Origin: Ianthella basta
Lineage: Eukaryota; Porifera; Demospongiae; Verongiida; Ianthellidae
Reading direction: 5' to 3'
NCBI GenBank assembly: GCA_964019415.1
Contig: OZ025885.1
Location: 1,850,351-1,914,350, forward strand
Length of the DNA stretch: 64,000 nucleotides
Shown here piece after piece: positions 35,201 to 47,820 of the stretch. A model generated the notes under the pieces. That model did not search any database. It saw only the letters and a program-made list of their open reading frames with translations, and had not been told where the DNA came from. Position 1 is the first letter of the stretch; the number at the start of each line of letters is the position of its first letter. A program made the position numbers and the translations under genes.

Positions 35201-38200
35201 TGAGGAATGGATAATATAAATTAATGCTTATGTACATATAAAGTGTACGTACCCAGATCCTAAGTACACTGATTCTTGCTGGCATCATGAAGCATAGAGT
35301 AGCAATTAAAGCATGATTTTTATGTAAACATGGAATTGCATGATTGAAGTGGTATAATTATATGAAAAATTCATTCAAGACTAAAGCATGTACATACAGT
35401 GTAATTAATATTAATAATTATATAATTATCCATATCTACATGTGGACAATTTTTGCATGCACATCAAAGCATAGCAATCAAAGAACCTAATAATGCAGGA
35501 TGGAATTCTTGCTCATATTCAAATATGTAAGTAGCTAGCTGAGTGTCTGAGAAGTCACCAGAACAAAATTCAGAATAGCCAAAGACACTATATTCTGATA
35601 TCTGTGCAAACCTTTGTCCAATATCTTTGTTCTATATGTTTGTACACCTTCGAAAATGAATTGTATGCTGATGGTATGGTAAGGCATGTGACTATCCTTG
35701 AATACCTGTAGTTCATCTACTGAGATTTATGTACAGTAGCTATAGTATCATAGCCATGCGTTTTCAGTCCAAAATGTCTCTGCGTCCATTCATTTGACTA
35801 CAGTGCAAGTGTCCTGTGGCCAGCTAGCTTCTCCCAGCAATGGTCGTGTGGACACTAGTGCAGGCACCTCCTTTGGGGACACAGTAATGTACTCATGTGA
35901 CACAGGGTACATGTTGAGTGGACCAGCTGAGAGAACATGCCAGGCTGATGGGCAGTGGAATGGGAGTGAACCAACTTGTGAAAGTGAGCAAGCACCAGCA
36001 TTATGTGAAACTTGATGTGATTTTATCTGGTTGATCTGAAAAACCTCACACAGTGCCTGAACATGGGCTGGGGAGTGACAGTACTTTTAGGCTCAGTGTA
36101 TAGTGAGATTGAAACAATGTTAGATGTATAGTCAAATGAATTTGCTACTGGCGTATGTGTGACTGTATTCCCATGCAGAATGGTTCCATTCTTTGCTTTT
36201 CCTCACCATTGCATAGGCGTTTCCTGTGGTCGGTTATCCAATCCCAGTAATGGCCGTGTAGACATTAGTGCAGGCACCTCATTTGGGGACACAGCAATGT
36301 ACTCATGTGACACAGGGTACATGTTGAGTGGCAAGGGATACTGAGAATAGGAGATGTAGTCATTGAGCAGGTAGACGGGGGGAGACAGCCCACATCTTAC
36401 TCATTTTCTACATACCCTATAGGAACTTCATTTCGCGGTTTAAATTTCTTTTGCAAGCCCTACACTTCCTCTGTTACGAATGACACATCATCTGTACCAT
36501 GTCACTCCTTCCGTGCTTACTCAACATCATCGCTACTCATCTACGTAGCTCTCCAGACTGCTGCTTCAACTCCCTCCAAGCATATATATGTCTTATCCTG
36601 GTTGTCTGCTCACTCAATCTCTCGGCATAGTCTTCCACTGACCTCTGTTCATCCTTTCTTGTCTCGTCATCCTTTGTGCTGCCAGAGTATTCAGTGACAA
36701 ATTAATGTAATTTCTGCAATCTCTTACCATTCTCCAGCCACCTGTCCCTGTCAGAATGGTGGCACTTGCACAACCCCAGATACATGTGATTGTGTTGTAG
36801 GGTGGACAGGACAGCTGTGTGAAACAGGTGCTCATTATTACCTGACTAGAACTAATTCTTGTTCCCTGCAATCGTTTATTGAATTATTTAAGAATTGGCA
36901 AGACAGTTTCATTTGTATTGGCAGTACAGACACTGGTGATAATAATAAGGCAGAGTTTCTGATTCATGAGCAAACAAGTAGCAAATTTGATGTAACTAAC
37001 AAATACTTGGTCGAAACATCTTATCGTTTCCATTGACTTTACTACATGTTCACTCATGAATACAGTAACTCCGTCTTATATGCTCTGTAGCAATGAGCCT
37101 CTACCACACCAATAGAATTATGATCATCTGCATTACATTCACTATCTTTGCAGCTGTAACCTGCAGCAGTGATCCTGGTACCCTCACAAATGGTCAATAC
37201 AATCTCTCCAGTACAACCTACATGTCTGTGGTCACATACAACTGTGATGATGGCTATACACTGCAGGGATCAAACAGTAGGACCTGTCTAGGCAGTGGGC
37301 AGTGGAATGGGAGTGTCCCACAATGTACATGTGAGTAGGTTCAATGTTGTGGACAGCTATATGGCGCAAAGCCTTGCACAGAATATAATTACGTTGAACA
37401 TACAGTAATTGCCACATCCTCTTAGTCTCTGCACTTGCGCACATGTAACAATATGTAGTTATGTATTATAGGTTAATTTCACTAAATCATGACAAATCCA
37501 CCACATTTCAAGTGTGCACTATTATTTCTTTACAGCCATTTCCATCAGTTTCAGCCAAAAAATGTATACTGTTTCTGAAGACAGAGGATCAGTAACTGTT
37601 ACAATTGTTGCCTCAAATGCACCACAAAGTACTGCTTCCTTTGAAGTTACCCTTCAAAATGGAACAGCCCAGGGTATGGATGTTGGAATTGTTCTCCTCA
37701 CACCTGTATATGGCAACTGTCAATTACATTCTGTGATATGCTTATTGCTGCATTCTCTCTCATCTTTCCCATATGCATAGTTTCAAGTGATGTTGAAGGA
37801 CCTGACAAGCTGCAAGTTGAGATTCCATCTGGTTCTACCTCTGTCAGTGTAATTATAAATATTGTCAATGACAATATTTATGAAGGAAATGAGAATTTTA
37901 CGTTAACGCTCAACAGCAAAGGAGGTGCTCAGCTCGGCTCACCTAATGAGGCACTCATAAGCATTGTGGATGATGACTGTGAGTTATTTAACTCAAATTC
38001 CATAAGGGCATGACAGAAGCTTACCTAACCCTAACTACTCCTCTCACTCTCTTCAACAGTCTGCACTCAGGAATTCTTCTTTCCCCAGACAAGCAAGACA
38101 CCTGTCAACACTGTAGAACCAATGCCCTGCTCTGAACTGGATAACAGCTTCCTTTCTGGTGGGATGATGACAGCCAAGTGCTCTGTTAACAGAATATGGG

Positions 38201-41200
38201 GTCCACTGGACATGTCTCAGTGCACATTTCGGAACGATGCATCAGTGACTGCAGTGGCTGTGGTTGAGGTCGTGACTGATTCACCCATGGATGTTAAGGT
38301 ACTGTCACACATGCGTACCATTGAACACTGCATACCATGCAATGAAGATGTTCATCTCACATGACAATTTACCAACTTGATTGAGCATGAGTTCCTTTAC
38401 TTTTTGAATGGAACTGAATCATTCATTTCACAGGAAACTGTGCAGAATGCATTAATGGGTGCCAACAAATTGAAAAGTCTATCAATGTTGAAAGCACCCA
38501 GAGGCTCAACAGTACTTACCATTAAATTGAACAACAGAATTGAAGGAAACACAATTCACACCATTCTCTCTAACACTTCATCTATGGTTACAAAACAGAT
38601 AGTGATCCAGAAAGCAGGTACCATTTTTTGTGAAAGCCACAGCAGTATGACCTTGCAACATGCTGTAATGGAAGTATTACTGTACTTCTACAGATTATTG
38701 TGACTGCTGTGAATTCTCAGCTATTGATGCACTGAAGAACAACTCTATATCAGCCTCTTTTAATTTATGTACTGGCCTTCGTGAAGCACCCCAGGCTTGT
38801 ACCTGCTCCCAAAATGGTCTGGAGGTGAGCTTCCATGCATTGAAGCAATAAGTCCGTATCAGAGCAACACATGTTAATGACCCTCTCAATGTTATTAATG
38901 CATTTCTTCAGTGCCAAAGGAGGTTTGATTTCACTGTCCAACCACCCAAGCAGTGCTCCCTGGATGTGGATGAAGATGGAGTTGTGGACATTGAAGTATG
39001 TAAGCATGTAGCAGTGTATTATATTAATTGATTCCATAATTTTCTTCTACATATAGCAATGTGAACCATGTGGATTCCCAACATACGTAATAACTATGTT
39101 TCAGACGGCAGCAGATATGCTAGCATCACCAGCCATAGCAATCATGAATAACATCACTTTTCATTCATCATGAATATATGATACTTTGCAAGCAAGTGTA
39201 CCCACCCTGTATACTTATGTTCTTAGGACTCCTGTGTTGGCTGCTGTCTGCCAAGCATTGATCTAGCCTTTCAGTGGCCTCGCACTCTGCACAGTACTAG
39301 CGCTGAGGCACCTTGCTCTGAGATCCACCCTAGTTTCTCAGACACCAAGGTGCGAAGGAGGTGCAGAAGAGATGACTCCTGGGAGCCAGCAGACATTAGC
39401 TCATGCACATTCAAGAATGCCACAATGAATCCTATCTTACTCCTCACCACTAATCTGACAGTCGGTACACAGCAGAACAGAGATGATGCAATTAAAGGGA
39501 TACAGGAAATATTTGAAAATCAGGTCAGCAAAGTGTGTCGCATAGAACAATATAATAATTATTCTGAATTACATAGCAAATTATTGATGTAACAGTTGTT
39601 GATGATGGACCAATTCCTTCTGTAGCTCCCAAATTTGACCAAAGTAGCCATGCTAAGTAACTCCAGCTACACCATTACAGCACTGACAGTTGCTTCCACT
39701 GTCATAAATGGGACTAATGTTACCACTGTTGTGTTCATTGTGGACTTTGTGCAAAATATCAGCCTGCCAGAAAATGCCACAGCTGTTCCAGAACCACCAC
39801 CCAGTGGTGTTACTTACACATTTGGGGATTTGAAGGGGGTCACACCCTCAAGTAAGTGTGTGTGACTATCATTAGCCCTTAATTAGTGCTTCTAATGCAC
39901 AAGGTCATGTGAATATTCTCTTGCAAGTACATGTAATACATTACTTGTGTGTAAGCTGTGACTTGCCATTAGTATGGAAAGTAATGAAATGGCAGTTCAT
40001 TAACTTTATTTTATTACCTACATCTCCTCCATACTTGCAGGAACATGCCCTTGCACAGCAGGTGGTGGTCAGATTGCTCACCTGTGTATTGGTACCTCCA
40101 TTAGCCCTTGTGACTGCAGTGACTTGGGAACATGTCAGGTAAGTTTAATATTACTTTGTGCTACTGCCTATGAGCACCTCTAGTAAGTATATATGTTCAC
40201 TTGCTTCCTAACATGTCCTGTCTGTCCAACTCCCCACACCATATACAGTGTATAGACCCATACATTAATGATACTCAGAGTAAACAGTGCACTTTGGACA
40301 CAGATGGGGATCTGTTCCCTGACTACAGGGTAAGTGGCTTATTGAACAGATGTCTGCATGTGTACAGCTAATTCATTGTTCACTTTGTGTACAACTTGTG
40401 CACCTAGCAAGCAAACATGTTAGCCATATACTAACTGCAGGGCATTCTCAACTGCATAATGTCTGCGAGGGCTTGTGCCAATGATAGTGAAGATAGCCAG
40501 CCATGAGCTCTTCATGTGTTACTAGTCACCTGAGCTGCATCTACTTTTCCATTGAATGCTTCCCTCTATATTCTTCATTATCAGTTACTGAGTATAATCA
40601 CAGTGACTGGATTTTAAGATCAATCAATCAATTTCCAGGACATTTCGGTCTGAAGACCTTATCAAATGGTCAATAAACTGACATGACAAAGAAAAACCTG
40701 AATTAAGTTGAAAGGATTTTGTGGGTCAGTGCAATCTGCCACAGTGAAATGGATAGAGACAAGCATGAAGAAGGACCATTGAAGCCATTCATATCAAAAG
40801 GCAACACGTTAGATTCAACCTGACTGTGGCTGGCACCTAAGCCCAGTCTGGCACACCCTCAATTCCTCACCCTGAACACAGTCACCTTTAACAGTACAAT
40901 TGCCCAAATTTATTCGTCCTATTGCATTCATTGTGCACCAATTGAGAAACGTCATCAAACCAAAATGTCCTGGAAATTGATTGATAGATCGTGAAATTCA
41001 GTCGTTGTGATTACACACAATGATTCATCACTGCTAGTACCCTTATGCAGCAATGAGTGTTAACTACTTCTATTATCACTGAGTTGATACAAGCTGCCAG
41101 CTTTGTTCACATTATCCAATAATTATGTAACCAGTTGCCCAATGTGGTAGCTAATGTGATGTGCACTGTATCTGGTTATTTCAGGATAACTGTCCAACAC

Positions 41201-44200
41201 TGTTTGGGATAAACCCAGAGTCACAAGGCTGCCGTAAGTTACTGCACATGGCAAAGCAATAGTACAGTTTTATACTTAATGCAGTCCATAGTTTGCAGTA
41301 ATGAATGAGTTGAGTATATGTGCCTGATAAGCCAATGAATGTGATGTACAAGGCTTTAATGCAAGTAATTAAAGTCTGATGTTTAACACCAAACCATTGT
41401 TTGTGTACATCCTCGTCCACTTCCACTTCACTCGTCCTTCGATCTTGCAGCTAAGGCAGTTCCCCCACCCCTTCGATCTCAAGCCTGTAGTGCAGAGATA
41501 GATGTTGTGTGGAGTATTCAGTGGCCTGAAGCTGCTCCAGTCTCCACTCAGTCTGTTCGCTGTCCAGGAGAGGGGGACACTACTGGGTTGGGGTTGGCCC
41601 ACAGGAGCTGTCTGGCTGGTGGTGTGTGGGGTCCTGTTGATGCCAGTGCTTGTGGATCTGTTGCTGTGAGGGAGGTCAGCAAGCAGGTGAGTGAGTAGTA
41701 TATTATACATACTTGTTAATGGTTTCCATACACATGCACTCTTGATCTATAACTAATACACTGTACATTAGTTTTACTATCAGTTGAGGGTGGGAAAATT
41801 GTATTACAGTATTTGTTGTCCATTTTGGTATTTCAATGTATAGACTCGGAACTTCCTGAATAGTCTCAACGCTACCAACAGCTCAAACCTTAACCTCACT
41901 GAGGGTCAAATAATGGTAATTCAGAATATATCAGAAAGTTTGAATGCAGCTTTGATGCCATCAGATGATGAGGACAAATCAATTCCTCCCAAGGATTTGG
42001 AGACAACTGCTGAATTTGTTGATACCCTGGCAGAGTGAGTGTTTCAAATCTTTCTACTGCACATGAATCAGCTTTTGCTAGCTAAGCACTAGCTATAATG
42101 CTGATGTTATATTATGCATGTATACAGTATATCCTTCCCTAATGCAGTCTGGGTGAGAACAATGATCTGTTTAATGAGGAGAACAATGAAACACAAGAAG
42201 TGAGTTTTATACACTGTAGAAAACCAGCTGCCCCAATTGAGCTCCATAGCTACATCCTATAGGTGGTTGCTGACATTTTGAGTAATGTTCTGGATGAAAG
42301 CAATGCACCCGCATATGAAGCTACCACACGGGTGAGTGGTAACACATTTTGTTTTGTATATTCTGGCATGATATGGTATGAAATAGTACCTTAATTTTAT
42401 GGAGTGTTTATTGTATGGTAATATAATCATATATAGAAGAGTGCTGCCCCTGGACCTCAAGGTGATGGAGCAGCTTCTCCAGCAACTAGCATACTTCAGA
42501 GCACAGAACGAGTTGCCAATGTGATTGGAAATACACTATCAGTGAACAGGAATTCCTTCACTATATCAAGGCCGAATTTAGGTATGCGGTCAACAGTAAC
42601 AGATCTGAGTACACAGTTGTGCTGTAAGCTTAAATACTATACTGAATTCGTCATCCCTCCAGCACTCCATGGCCAGCGACTCTCTATTGGTGCAATTGGG
42701 AGAGGTTTTCAGTTCCCTGGTCCTGGTGTCCCTCTGCCAAGTTTCAGAGGACCAGCAAGTATTCCTCAGATCCGTTTCCCTCCAGCTTTCTTGTTTGCTG
42801 CAAGAGGGATACCAATGCCTACTGGTATGCATGTGCCCTGTGTGTATTGTGTGCTTATGAACTGTATGGTGATTCTGTATTATTTTAATTTTCATGCATG
42901 CCATTGTGTAAATGTAACGGCATGGCTGCCTACTGGTATGCACCAAATGTGTATTTTATGACTACGAACTGTATGGTGATTCTAAATAATATTGTATATT
43001 TTTCATGCGCACCATTGTGTGAATATATCGGCATGCATAGCTGTTACTATGGATGCATCTTTAGGTCTGCTTATGAACCATTAAAATACACACTGAATCA
43101 TTTCTTACAAGTTTCATACTGTAATGTCTGTATTATGTATTTCTGGTATCCATCAGAAATGCCTACGGAGACACCCAGCAACAGCACAGCAACAACAGAT
43201 CAGCCACCCACCACAGTTCCTACCATGGCTATTGAAGTAGTGAATGTTGTGATGAACAACATGGAGAATTATCTGCCCACCAATGTGGTTGAACAAGATG
43301 GTGATGTAAGGTATGTGACCATTGACCACTTATATACTGTTTGGTGGGTTTGCATCTATCTAGTTCGAATAATTCCACTATGTACAATAGTTGATAAGCG
43401 TAATATCTGTTTTCATGAAACTGTTATATCCAACGAGGCCATTACATTCATATCTTCTAGCTTTATATGTATCAGTGCAATGCAGATCTGCATAGCGGTC
43501 CAATTCCAAGTTGAGGTCTAAATCCTACATGCATCATGTACATAGTTATGTTTTTATACATTACTAATGAAGAACTGTGGTATATAAACTCATGCTCAAG
43601 CAAGACCTCCACAGATATATTCCATTTTTGGGTGTAGTGATGGTGGTGGAGAGGAGGTCAGTCTTGCCAGTCGAGTGTTCTCCAGTCAGATACCTGGGTA
43701 TGATGGAGGAGAGGTGGACACCAATGAGACTGTGGAAATCATATTCCCTCTGATTGTAAGAACATGCAAATTAACATGTCATATGCTCATAATTGACCTT
43801 TCCTCTAACCAATGAAATTCATTATTCTGTGCAGGAGAAATTGAATAATCTTACAGTTCCTTCTGGAAAAAGGATGCTATTTCATTGTGCCTTCTTCAAC
43901 TTCAAAGGAGGGGCCAATGGGACTAGAGGGTGGTCCTACAGAGGGGTGAAAACCACTGTCATCAATGACACTCATGTCAGCTGCAATTCATCCCATTTGA
44001 CCAGCTTTGTGGTTCTGGTCAGTGTTGTCGACGACCGTGGATCAACAGTTAGTTTGATATAGTATGAAGCTAACTATAATGGAGTGCATGTGAACCTTAT
44101 ATAGTAGACATTACTGCAGGGCTAATGTATCATTCTTGTAGTCCATTCTACTCTACGTACATATATCACTTTGACTGTGTATTTGCAACAATTTGTACAA

Positions 44201-47200
44201 GTCACGTCAAGCGTTATATTATCTCTTGTATTCTTCTTGTTCCTGTAGACTCCATTGGACTACATCACATACATTGGTTGCAGCATTTCTTTCATATGCT
44301 TACTTGCCTCCATTGCATTCTTCCTGTCGTTGAGGTACAGTTAGGCCAAGTAATAGTTACAAAGCTTGAATATTGCACTTCTATTAGCTAGGATTCATGC
44401 ATGACTTTCATATCACTACAGAAAAGAGTTGATTCAGAAACTCCACAACTTTGTCCACCTCAACCTGTGCATTGCTCTTTCCTTGGGACTACTCTTGTTC
44501 CTCACTGGAATACAGACAGCCACAGCCAATGTTGTAAGAGACAATGGCCATCAACCATTCTTATGCTTTCTATATCTTATAGGCAATACTTTTAATGAAA
44601 GTATTACTTCATGTCCGTTCAGCTTTCCATGCACTATTTTCTTTCATTAGTTTGCGTGCAAATTTGTGACAGCCCTGCTGCACTACTTCTTCCTGGCCAC
44701 CTTCACCTGGACACTGTGTGAAGCTGTCCTCATTTACATGCTCCTGGTGACAGTTTTTGGAGCCAATGACAAAAAGTGGATCTACCTCTATCTGGCATTA
44801 GGATGGGGTGAGCTTGTACCTATCACACTATTGCATGTTTGAATGGTAGTGTTTCGTAGTAGTCCTTTGAAATCTTACATGTAACGGGTACATGGCTTTC
44901 AGTGTCGTATAATAATTATACTGTTATGTTTATAGGCATTATCCCGCATGCATGCTCTTCCATACATTCCACGTACTTCACAGTAATACTAGATGGAGCT
45001 AAATTATAAATCAACAGGAAGAGGGAATTTTGTGAGCAATGCATGGATGTGTAGCATATAGATGCCCAGTTCCTGCTATCAGCTATCGTTACATATAGCA
45101 ACAAACCTTTATAATGCAACGCACCTTTCTCATAATTTTAGTGTGATAGATGATTCTCTAACTTCTTTCACTCAGTTCCACCTATCCCTGTTGTGGTGAT
45201 TACTGGAGGAATTAAACCTGAAGAGTATCTGATTAGATCAACTTATGATCACAGCAATCCAAACTACAACATGTACAAGGCGTGAGATTCATATTACATA
45301 TGCAACGTATACTGCATAAGTTGAACTGAGTGAATAATTACGATTTATAATTCAAAATATATTCCTACAATTTCTTCATTTCAGTTGTTGGTTGCCTACT
45401 CATCAAGGCTTGATTTATGCTTTCGTTGGACCAATGGTGGCTATAATTCTGGTATGTATAATATTAAGCTGACTTACGTATGTCTTGCTGCTTAAAACAC
45501 AAATGGATAATAATTCACATGTGATGTCCTGCACACTGTCCACAAAATTTGCTTTAGACAAAGTCCATTTCTCTGATTGAACTTATTTCTCATGCCTTGA
45601 AAGATATTACCATTCAATCCTATTAAATGAATTATGTACTTGTTCAGCATTTCTCAAGAGGTGTATACCAACTGTGCATACGTATCATTCATATATATTG
45701 CCAGACGCCTGAAAGCTATTAGCACACACCTATTAGCTACTTGTGTGGGTTGGCAACACACAAGAGTCCATCATCACTCTTGCAGCAGATGACAATAGTA
45801 CCAAGTTATTGGTACGATAGTTATACACATGCAAGGACGAGTTCTGTCTCATCCAAGTTGACTTTCACAGAATGTATACCCCGCTATTTAGTATCTGCAT
45901 CAAACCAGGTCTCATGGAGACTGGTCACTGCGTGACTTCACCGTACACGGATCATCCACGTTTGCTGGTGTAGTATATTTGATTTGTACACATACTGTAA
46001 ATGGCTAATGAGTATACATATGCATTGTGTGCCTGTAGATCAATGCTGTACTGCTGACTATCAGTTTGGCGTCACTAGCTAAGTCTCAGTGGAACAACAA
46101 GTCTGCACTAAAGACCGAGACAGATAAAAAGAGAAAGCAGCTCACGGAAGTGGGCAAGTGAGTGCAAACATTTGGAAACCTGGAAGACATTAGTTTTACA
46201 GATCTTTATATAGAATATTTAAGAAATTTTCTCTTAATATTTCAGCAGAGCACTTATTACTTGAATTGCAAGGTGATGGTTCTACTTCACAATTTATATG
46301 ACATGTATTGGTACACTTGTCCTTCAGTCACATACACTTCTGAGACATACCTTGTAATTTTCCTATATGCCACTCAAACTTATACTTGACATCTGATTTC
46401 TCTGCGTGCCGCTCAAACATGTTCTCCCTCCGCACCATGAAGACGCCTGCTCAAGGCCACCATCATCATTATCCCCCTCCTGGGTTTCACCTGGATCATT
46501 GGACTGTTTGCAGTGGGGGAGGAAGGAAAGGTATTTGCCTACCTCTTTGTCATTGCCAACGTGTTCCAGGTGAGCTATTGGCCAATTAGCGCAAAATCTC
46601 CTGCATAATCATACATCACTACAAGGCATTGAAGCTTATCTTACCTTGCATGTTGCATTCTTGACTGCTGCTAATGATTCCTGGATTGGGAGTCAATAAT
46701 GAATGGTCAAGAGTACTTTTTATATCAATTCTTCCACAATCAGTCGACATAATTATACCTTACATTCTAGAGCTCCATAAATAGATAGCTCCTTGCATTC
46801 TAGAAGACTTCAAAAGTGCAAGAGAACCTTGGTCACTGCTGCCCAGCTGTTGAATGTCATTGTGCATGTTGTTACGCACTCAACAAGAAGAATGAGAGAA
46901 TGATGACTGTCTTTCATTCTTCTCTGTGTATTTTAGGGAGTGCTCATTTTCCTTCTTCATGTTGTGAGGAACGAAAAAGTGTATGGAAAGATCAAGAGCA
47001 GACTTCCCAAGTGCAGGAAGAGGGTCAGTATTAGCACAATTCATTCCAGATTAACTTGACATGTGTCTCCAAAACAATGTTGGTGTAGTGTATAGTAAGT
47101 ATTGCAAAATCAATGTTACTTTTTATTTGTTTAGTATTATTTCGTCAATTTAGGTGTCCATTATCACTGGAACTGCACCAGCCACAAGTAGGTTATGCAC

Positions 47201-47820
47201 TATACAAAGGGATAATGTTGTCATACATTTGCTGATAATTACACATCTGTACTGTACATGCATGACAATGCATGGGTGGGTGATGTACCCAAACAAAGAC
47301 AGTCTGAGATTATATTGTGATGCAGATTGTTATTAAACTCTCTAGTTACTGTAATCTTGTATTTATAAAAAGGCTCACATGCCTATGTGTGCATCATCTT
47401 GCTATGCTATTCACAGAAACCACTCCCACCAACTCTGCCAAGTCTGACTGGGCTGACAGCAAAAAGAGCAGCAGCTCTGCAGCAGAACCTGAGGCCTTCA
47501 TTGAGTTTGGGCAGAAGAAAGATGAAGGCGCTGAGAGCATTAAAGAGGGTGATCTGGAGATGAAACTCACCACCATTGATGAAAAGGCCGAAGATACAAA
47601 GGATGACATTGACAAGCCTACTGCAGTCACCAATACCTCCTTTGGATTAGGTGATGTCATTGTGGGAGACATCACTGAAGATGAAAAGAGCGCAGTGGAG
47701 GGCACTGATCCGGAAGACAAAGACAAAGATGAATTTGGGTTAACGACCACTGCAACCACATTTGGAGTGCAGAATGATAGTGATGCTGCCAATGGCAAGG
47801 GTACCAGTGAGGGCAACTAA
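29162..47820 (+). CDS. Gene C: five-SRCR/CCP/EGF/Calx-beta adhesion-type GPCR
   Basis: Complete 44-exon gene, 2230 residues. Exons: 29162-29228, 30655-30904, 30976-31112, 31395-31587, 31661-31797, 32274-32514, 32654-32796, 32881-33064, 33148-33266, 34406-34598, 34740-34957, 35804-35983, 36738-36827, 37154-37330, 37536-37673, 37781-37978, 38060-38298, 38434-38617, 38694-38824, 38912-38995, 39227-39523, 39626-39851, 40041-40138, 40249-40329, 41185-41233, 41451-41686, 41844-42034, 42148-42199, 42263-42331, 42437-42581, 42663-42824, 43157-43310, 43638-43755, 43835-44047, 44249-44334, 44422-44533, 44651-44807, 45176-45281, 45385-45451, 46039-46157, 46443-46569, 46937-47023, 47154-47187, 47417-47820. 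Domains: signal peptide 1-22, SRCR1-5 to about 590, EGF to 627, CCP, EGF, CCP, Calx-beta to 888, HormR modules to 1430, GAIN/GPS to 1798, seven helices, acidic tail. SRCR and CCP domains bind microbial or self ligands in other animals; the ligand here is unknown. A truncated CCP exon at 36217 must be skipped. Confidence 0.9.
29229..30654. other. Gene C intron 1
   Basis: This 1.4-kb intron contains a G tract of about 20 bases (29524-29543) and otherwise AT-rich sequence. Short open frames here show no domain similarity. Confidence 0.55.
30655..34598 (+). other. Gene C SRCR domains 1-5 (last half of SRCR5 in next exon)
   Basis: Each SRCR is encoded by two exons with phases 1-2 and 2-1. Hallmarks: RLAGFESSRLAGRVDVHLFG with VVCRQLGLG (1), HLVGGEFPSQGRLEMYFNG with VCTQLGYS (2), RLTGGATANSGVVQVYLGG with ACRQLGYR (3), VTLTGGGGASGTLAV with VCRQMGYQ (4), RLVGGSLTAGRLEMQLDG with ACSQMGLG (5). 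SRCR3-4 have close copies at 5973-6747. Confidence 0.88.
33267..34405. other. Gene C intron between SRCR4 and SRCR5
   Basis: A 1.1-kb intron. The part at 33400-33850 has balanced base composition unlike the surrounding AT-rich sequence. It carries interrupted open frames on both strands without recognisable domains, so it may be an inserted degraded element. No ends could be defined. Confidence 0.4.
34740..34957 (+). other. Gene C end of SRCR5 fused to EGF in one exon
   Basis: The exon finishes SRCR5 (RCSGTEAKLYDCWYY, VTVEC) and continues without an intron into an EGF-like module (CQNGGTLNASSCTCNCALGY). A similar CQNGGTLDSSVCNCTCPPLY module is fused to Calx-beta in gene D (51620-51895). This suggests one EGF type shared by different cassettes. 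Confidence 0.8.
34958..35803. other. Gene C intron after SRCR5/EGF
   Basis: An AT-rich intron of 846 bp. No exon, RNA or clear repeat seen. Confidence 0.5.
35804..35983 (+). other. Gene C CCP domain
   Basis: A phase 1-1 exon of 60 codons: VSCGQLASPSNGRVD, MYSCDTGYMLSG, RTCQADGQWNGSEPTC. Complete sushi pattern. Confidence 0.88.
36217..36332 (+). pseudogene. Truncated CCP exon in gene C
   Basis: It starts as a near copy of the preceding CCP exon (VSCGRLSNPSNGRVD, MYSCDTGYMLSG). It then breaks at GKGY followed by a stop, losing the last two Cys and Trp, and has no usable donor. B/C homology begins only about 60 bp downstream (36391). This exon was therefore cut by the rearrangement that joined the cassette to the shared base. 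Confidence 0.8.
36738..36827 (+). other. Gene C EGF-like exon
   Basis: Same size and phase as B 17053-17142, with CPCQNGGTCTTPDTCDC and GWTGQLC. It is the first exon of the B/C homologous block. Confidence 0.85.
37154..37978 (+). other. Gene C CCP and Calx-beta exons absent from B
   Basis: 37154-37330 is a CCP (VTCSSDPGTLTNGQYN, CLGSGQWNGSVPQC). 37536-37673 and 37781-37978 are the two halves of a Calx-beta domain (YTVSEDRGSVTVTIVAS; EGNENFTLTLNSKGGA, ISIVDDD). All are phase 1-1. The whole block is missing from gene B. Confidence 0.85.
38060..41686 (+). other. Gene C triple HormR / TSP3-like module region
   Basis: Ten exons with the same sizes and phases as in gene B (239, 184, 131, 84, 297, 226, 98, 81, 49, 236 bp). 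HormR-like exons are 38060-38298, 39227-39523 and 41451-41686. TSP3-like motifs cross the junctions 38995/39227 and 40329/41185. Confidence 0.75.
40590..41018. mobile_element. MITE-like element with about 62-bp inverted ends
   Basis: The left end (about 40590-40653, ATCACAGTGACTGGATTTTA then CAATTTCCAGGACATTTCGG) is the inverse of the right end (about 40954-41018). The 429-bp element has no coding capacity. The corresponding intron of B (19775-20006, 232 bp) lacks it, so the insertion probably postdates the B/C duplication. Family not recognised. Confidence 0.75.
41844..44047 (+). other. Gene C GAIN domain and GPS
   Basis: Eight exons, 41844-42034 to the GPS exon 43835-44047 with HLT at 43994-44002. 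Same structure as A and B. The Thr/Pro linker (43157 exon) is shortened to STATTDQPPTTVPT. Confidence 0.85.
44249..47820 (+). other. Gene C seven-helix region and cytoplasmic tail
   Basis: TM1 44249-44334, TM2 44422-44533, TM3 44651-44807, TM4 45176-45281, TM5 45385-45451 and 46039-46157, TM6 46443-46569, TM7 46937-47023, tail 47154-47187 and 47417-47820. The tail is acidic, 134 residues in the last exon, the same length as in A and B. The third intracellular loop is more basic here (KTETDKKRKQLTE) than in A and B (KSETDETRQQLME). Confidence 0.9.

Noticed and set aside
36217-36332. Second CCP exon of gene C as a functional exon
   Set aside because: It stops in frame after the truncated domain and lacks a donor. 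Skipping it keeps the phase-1 reading frame of the rest of the gene.
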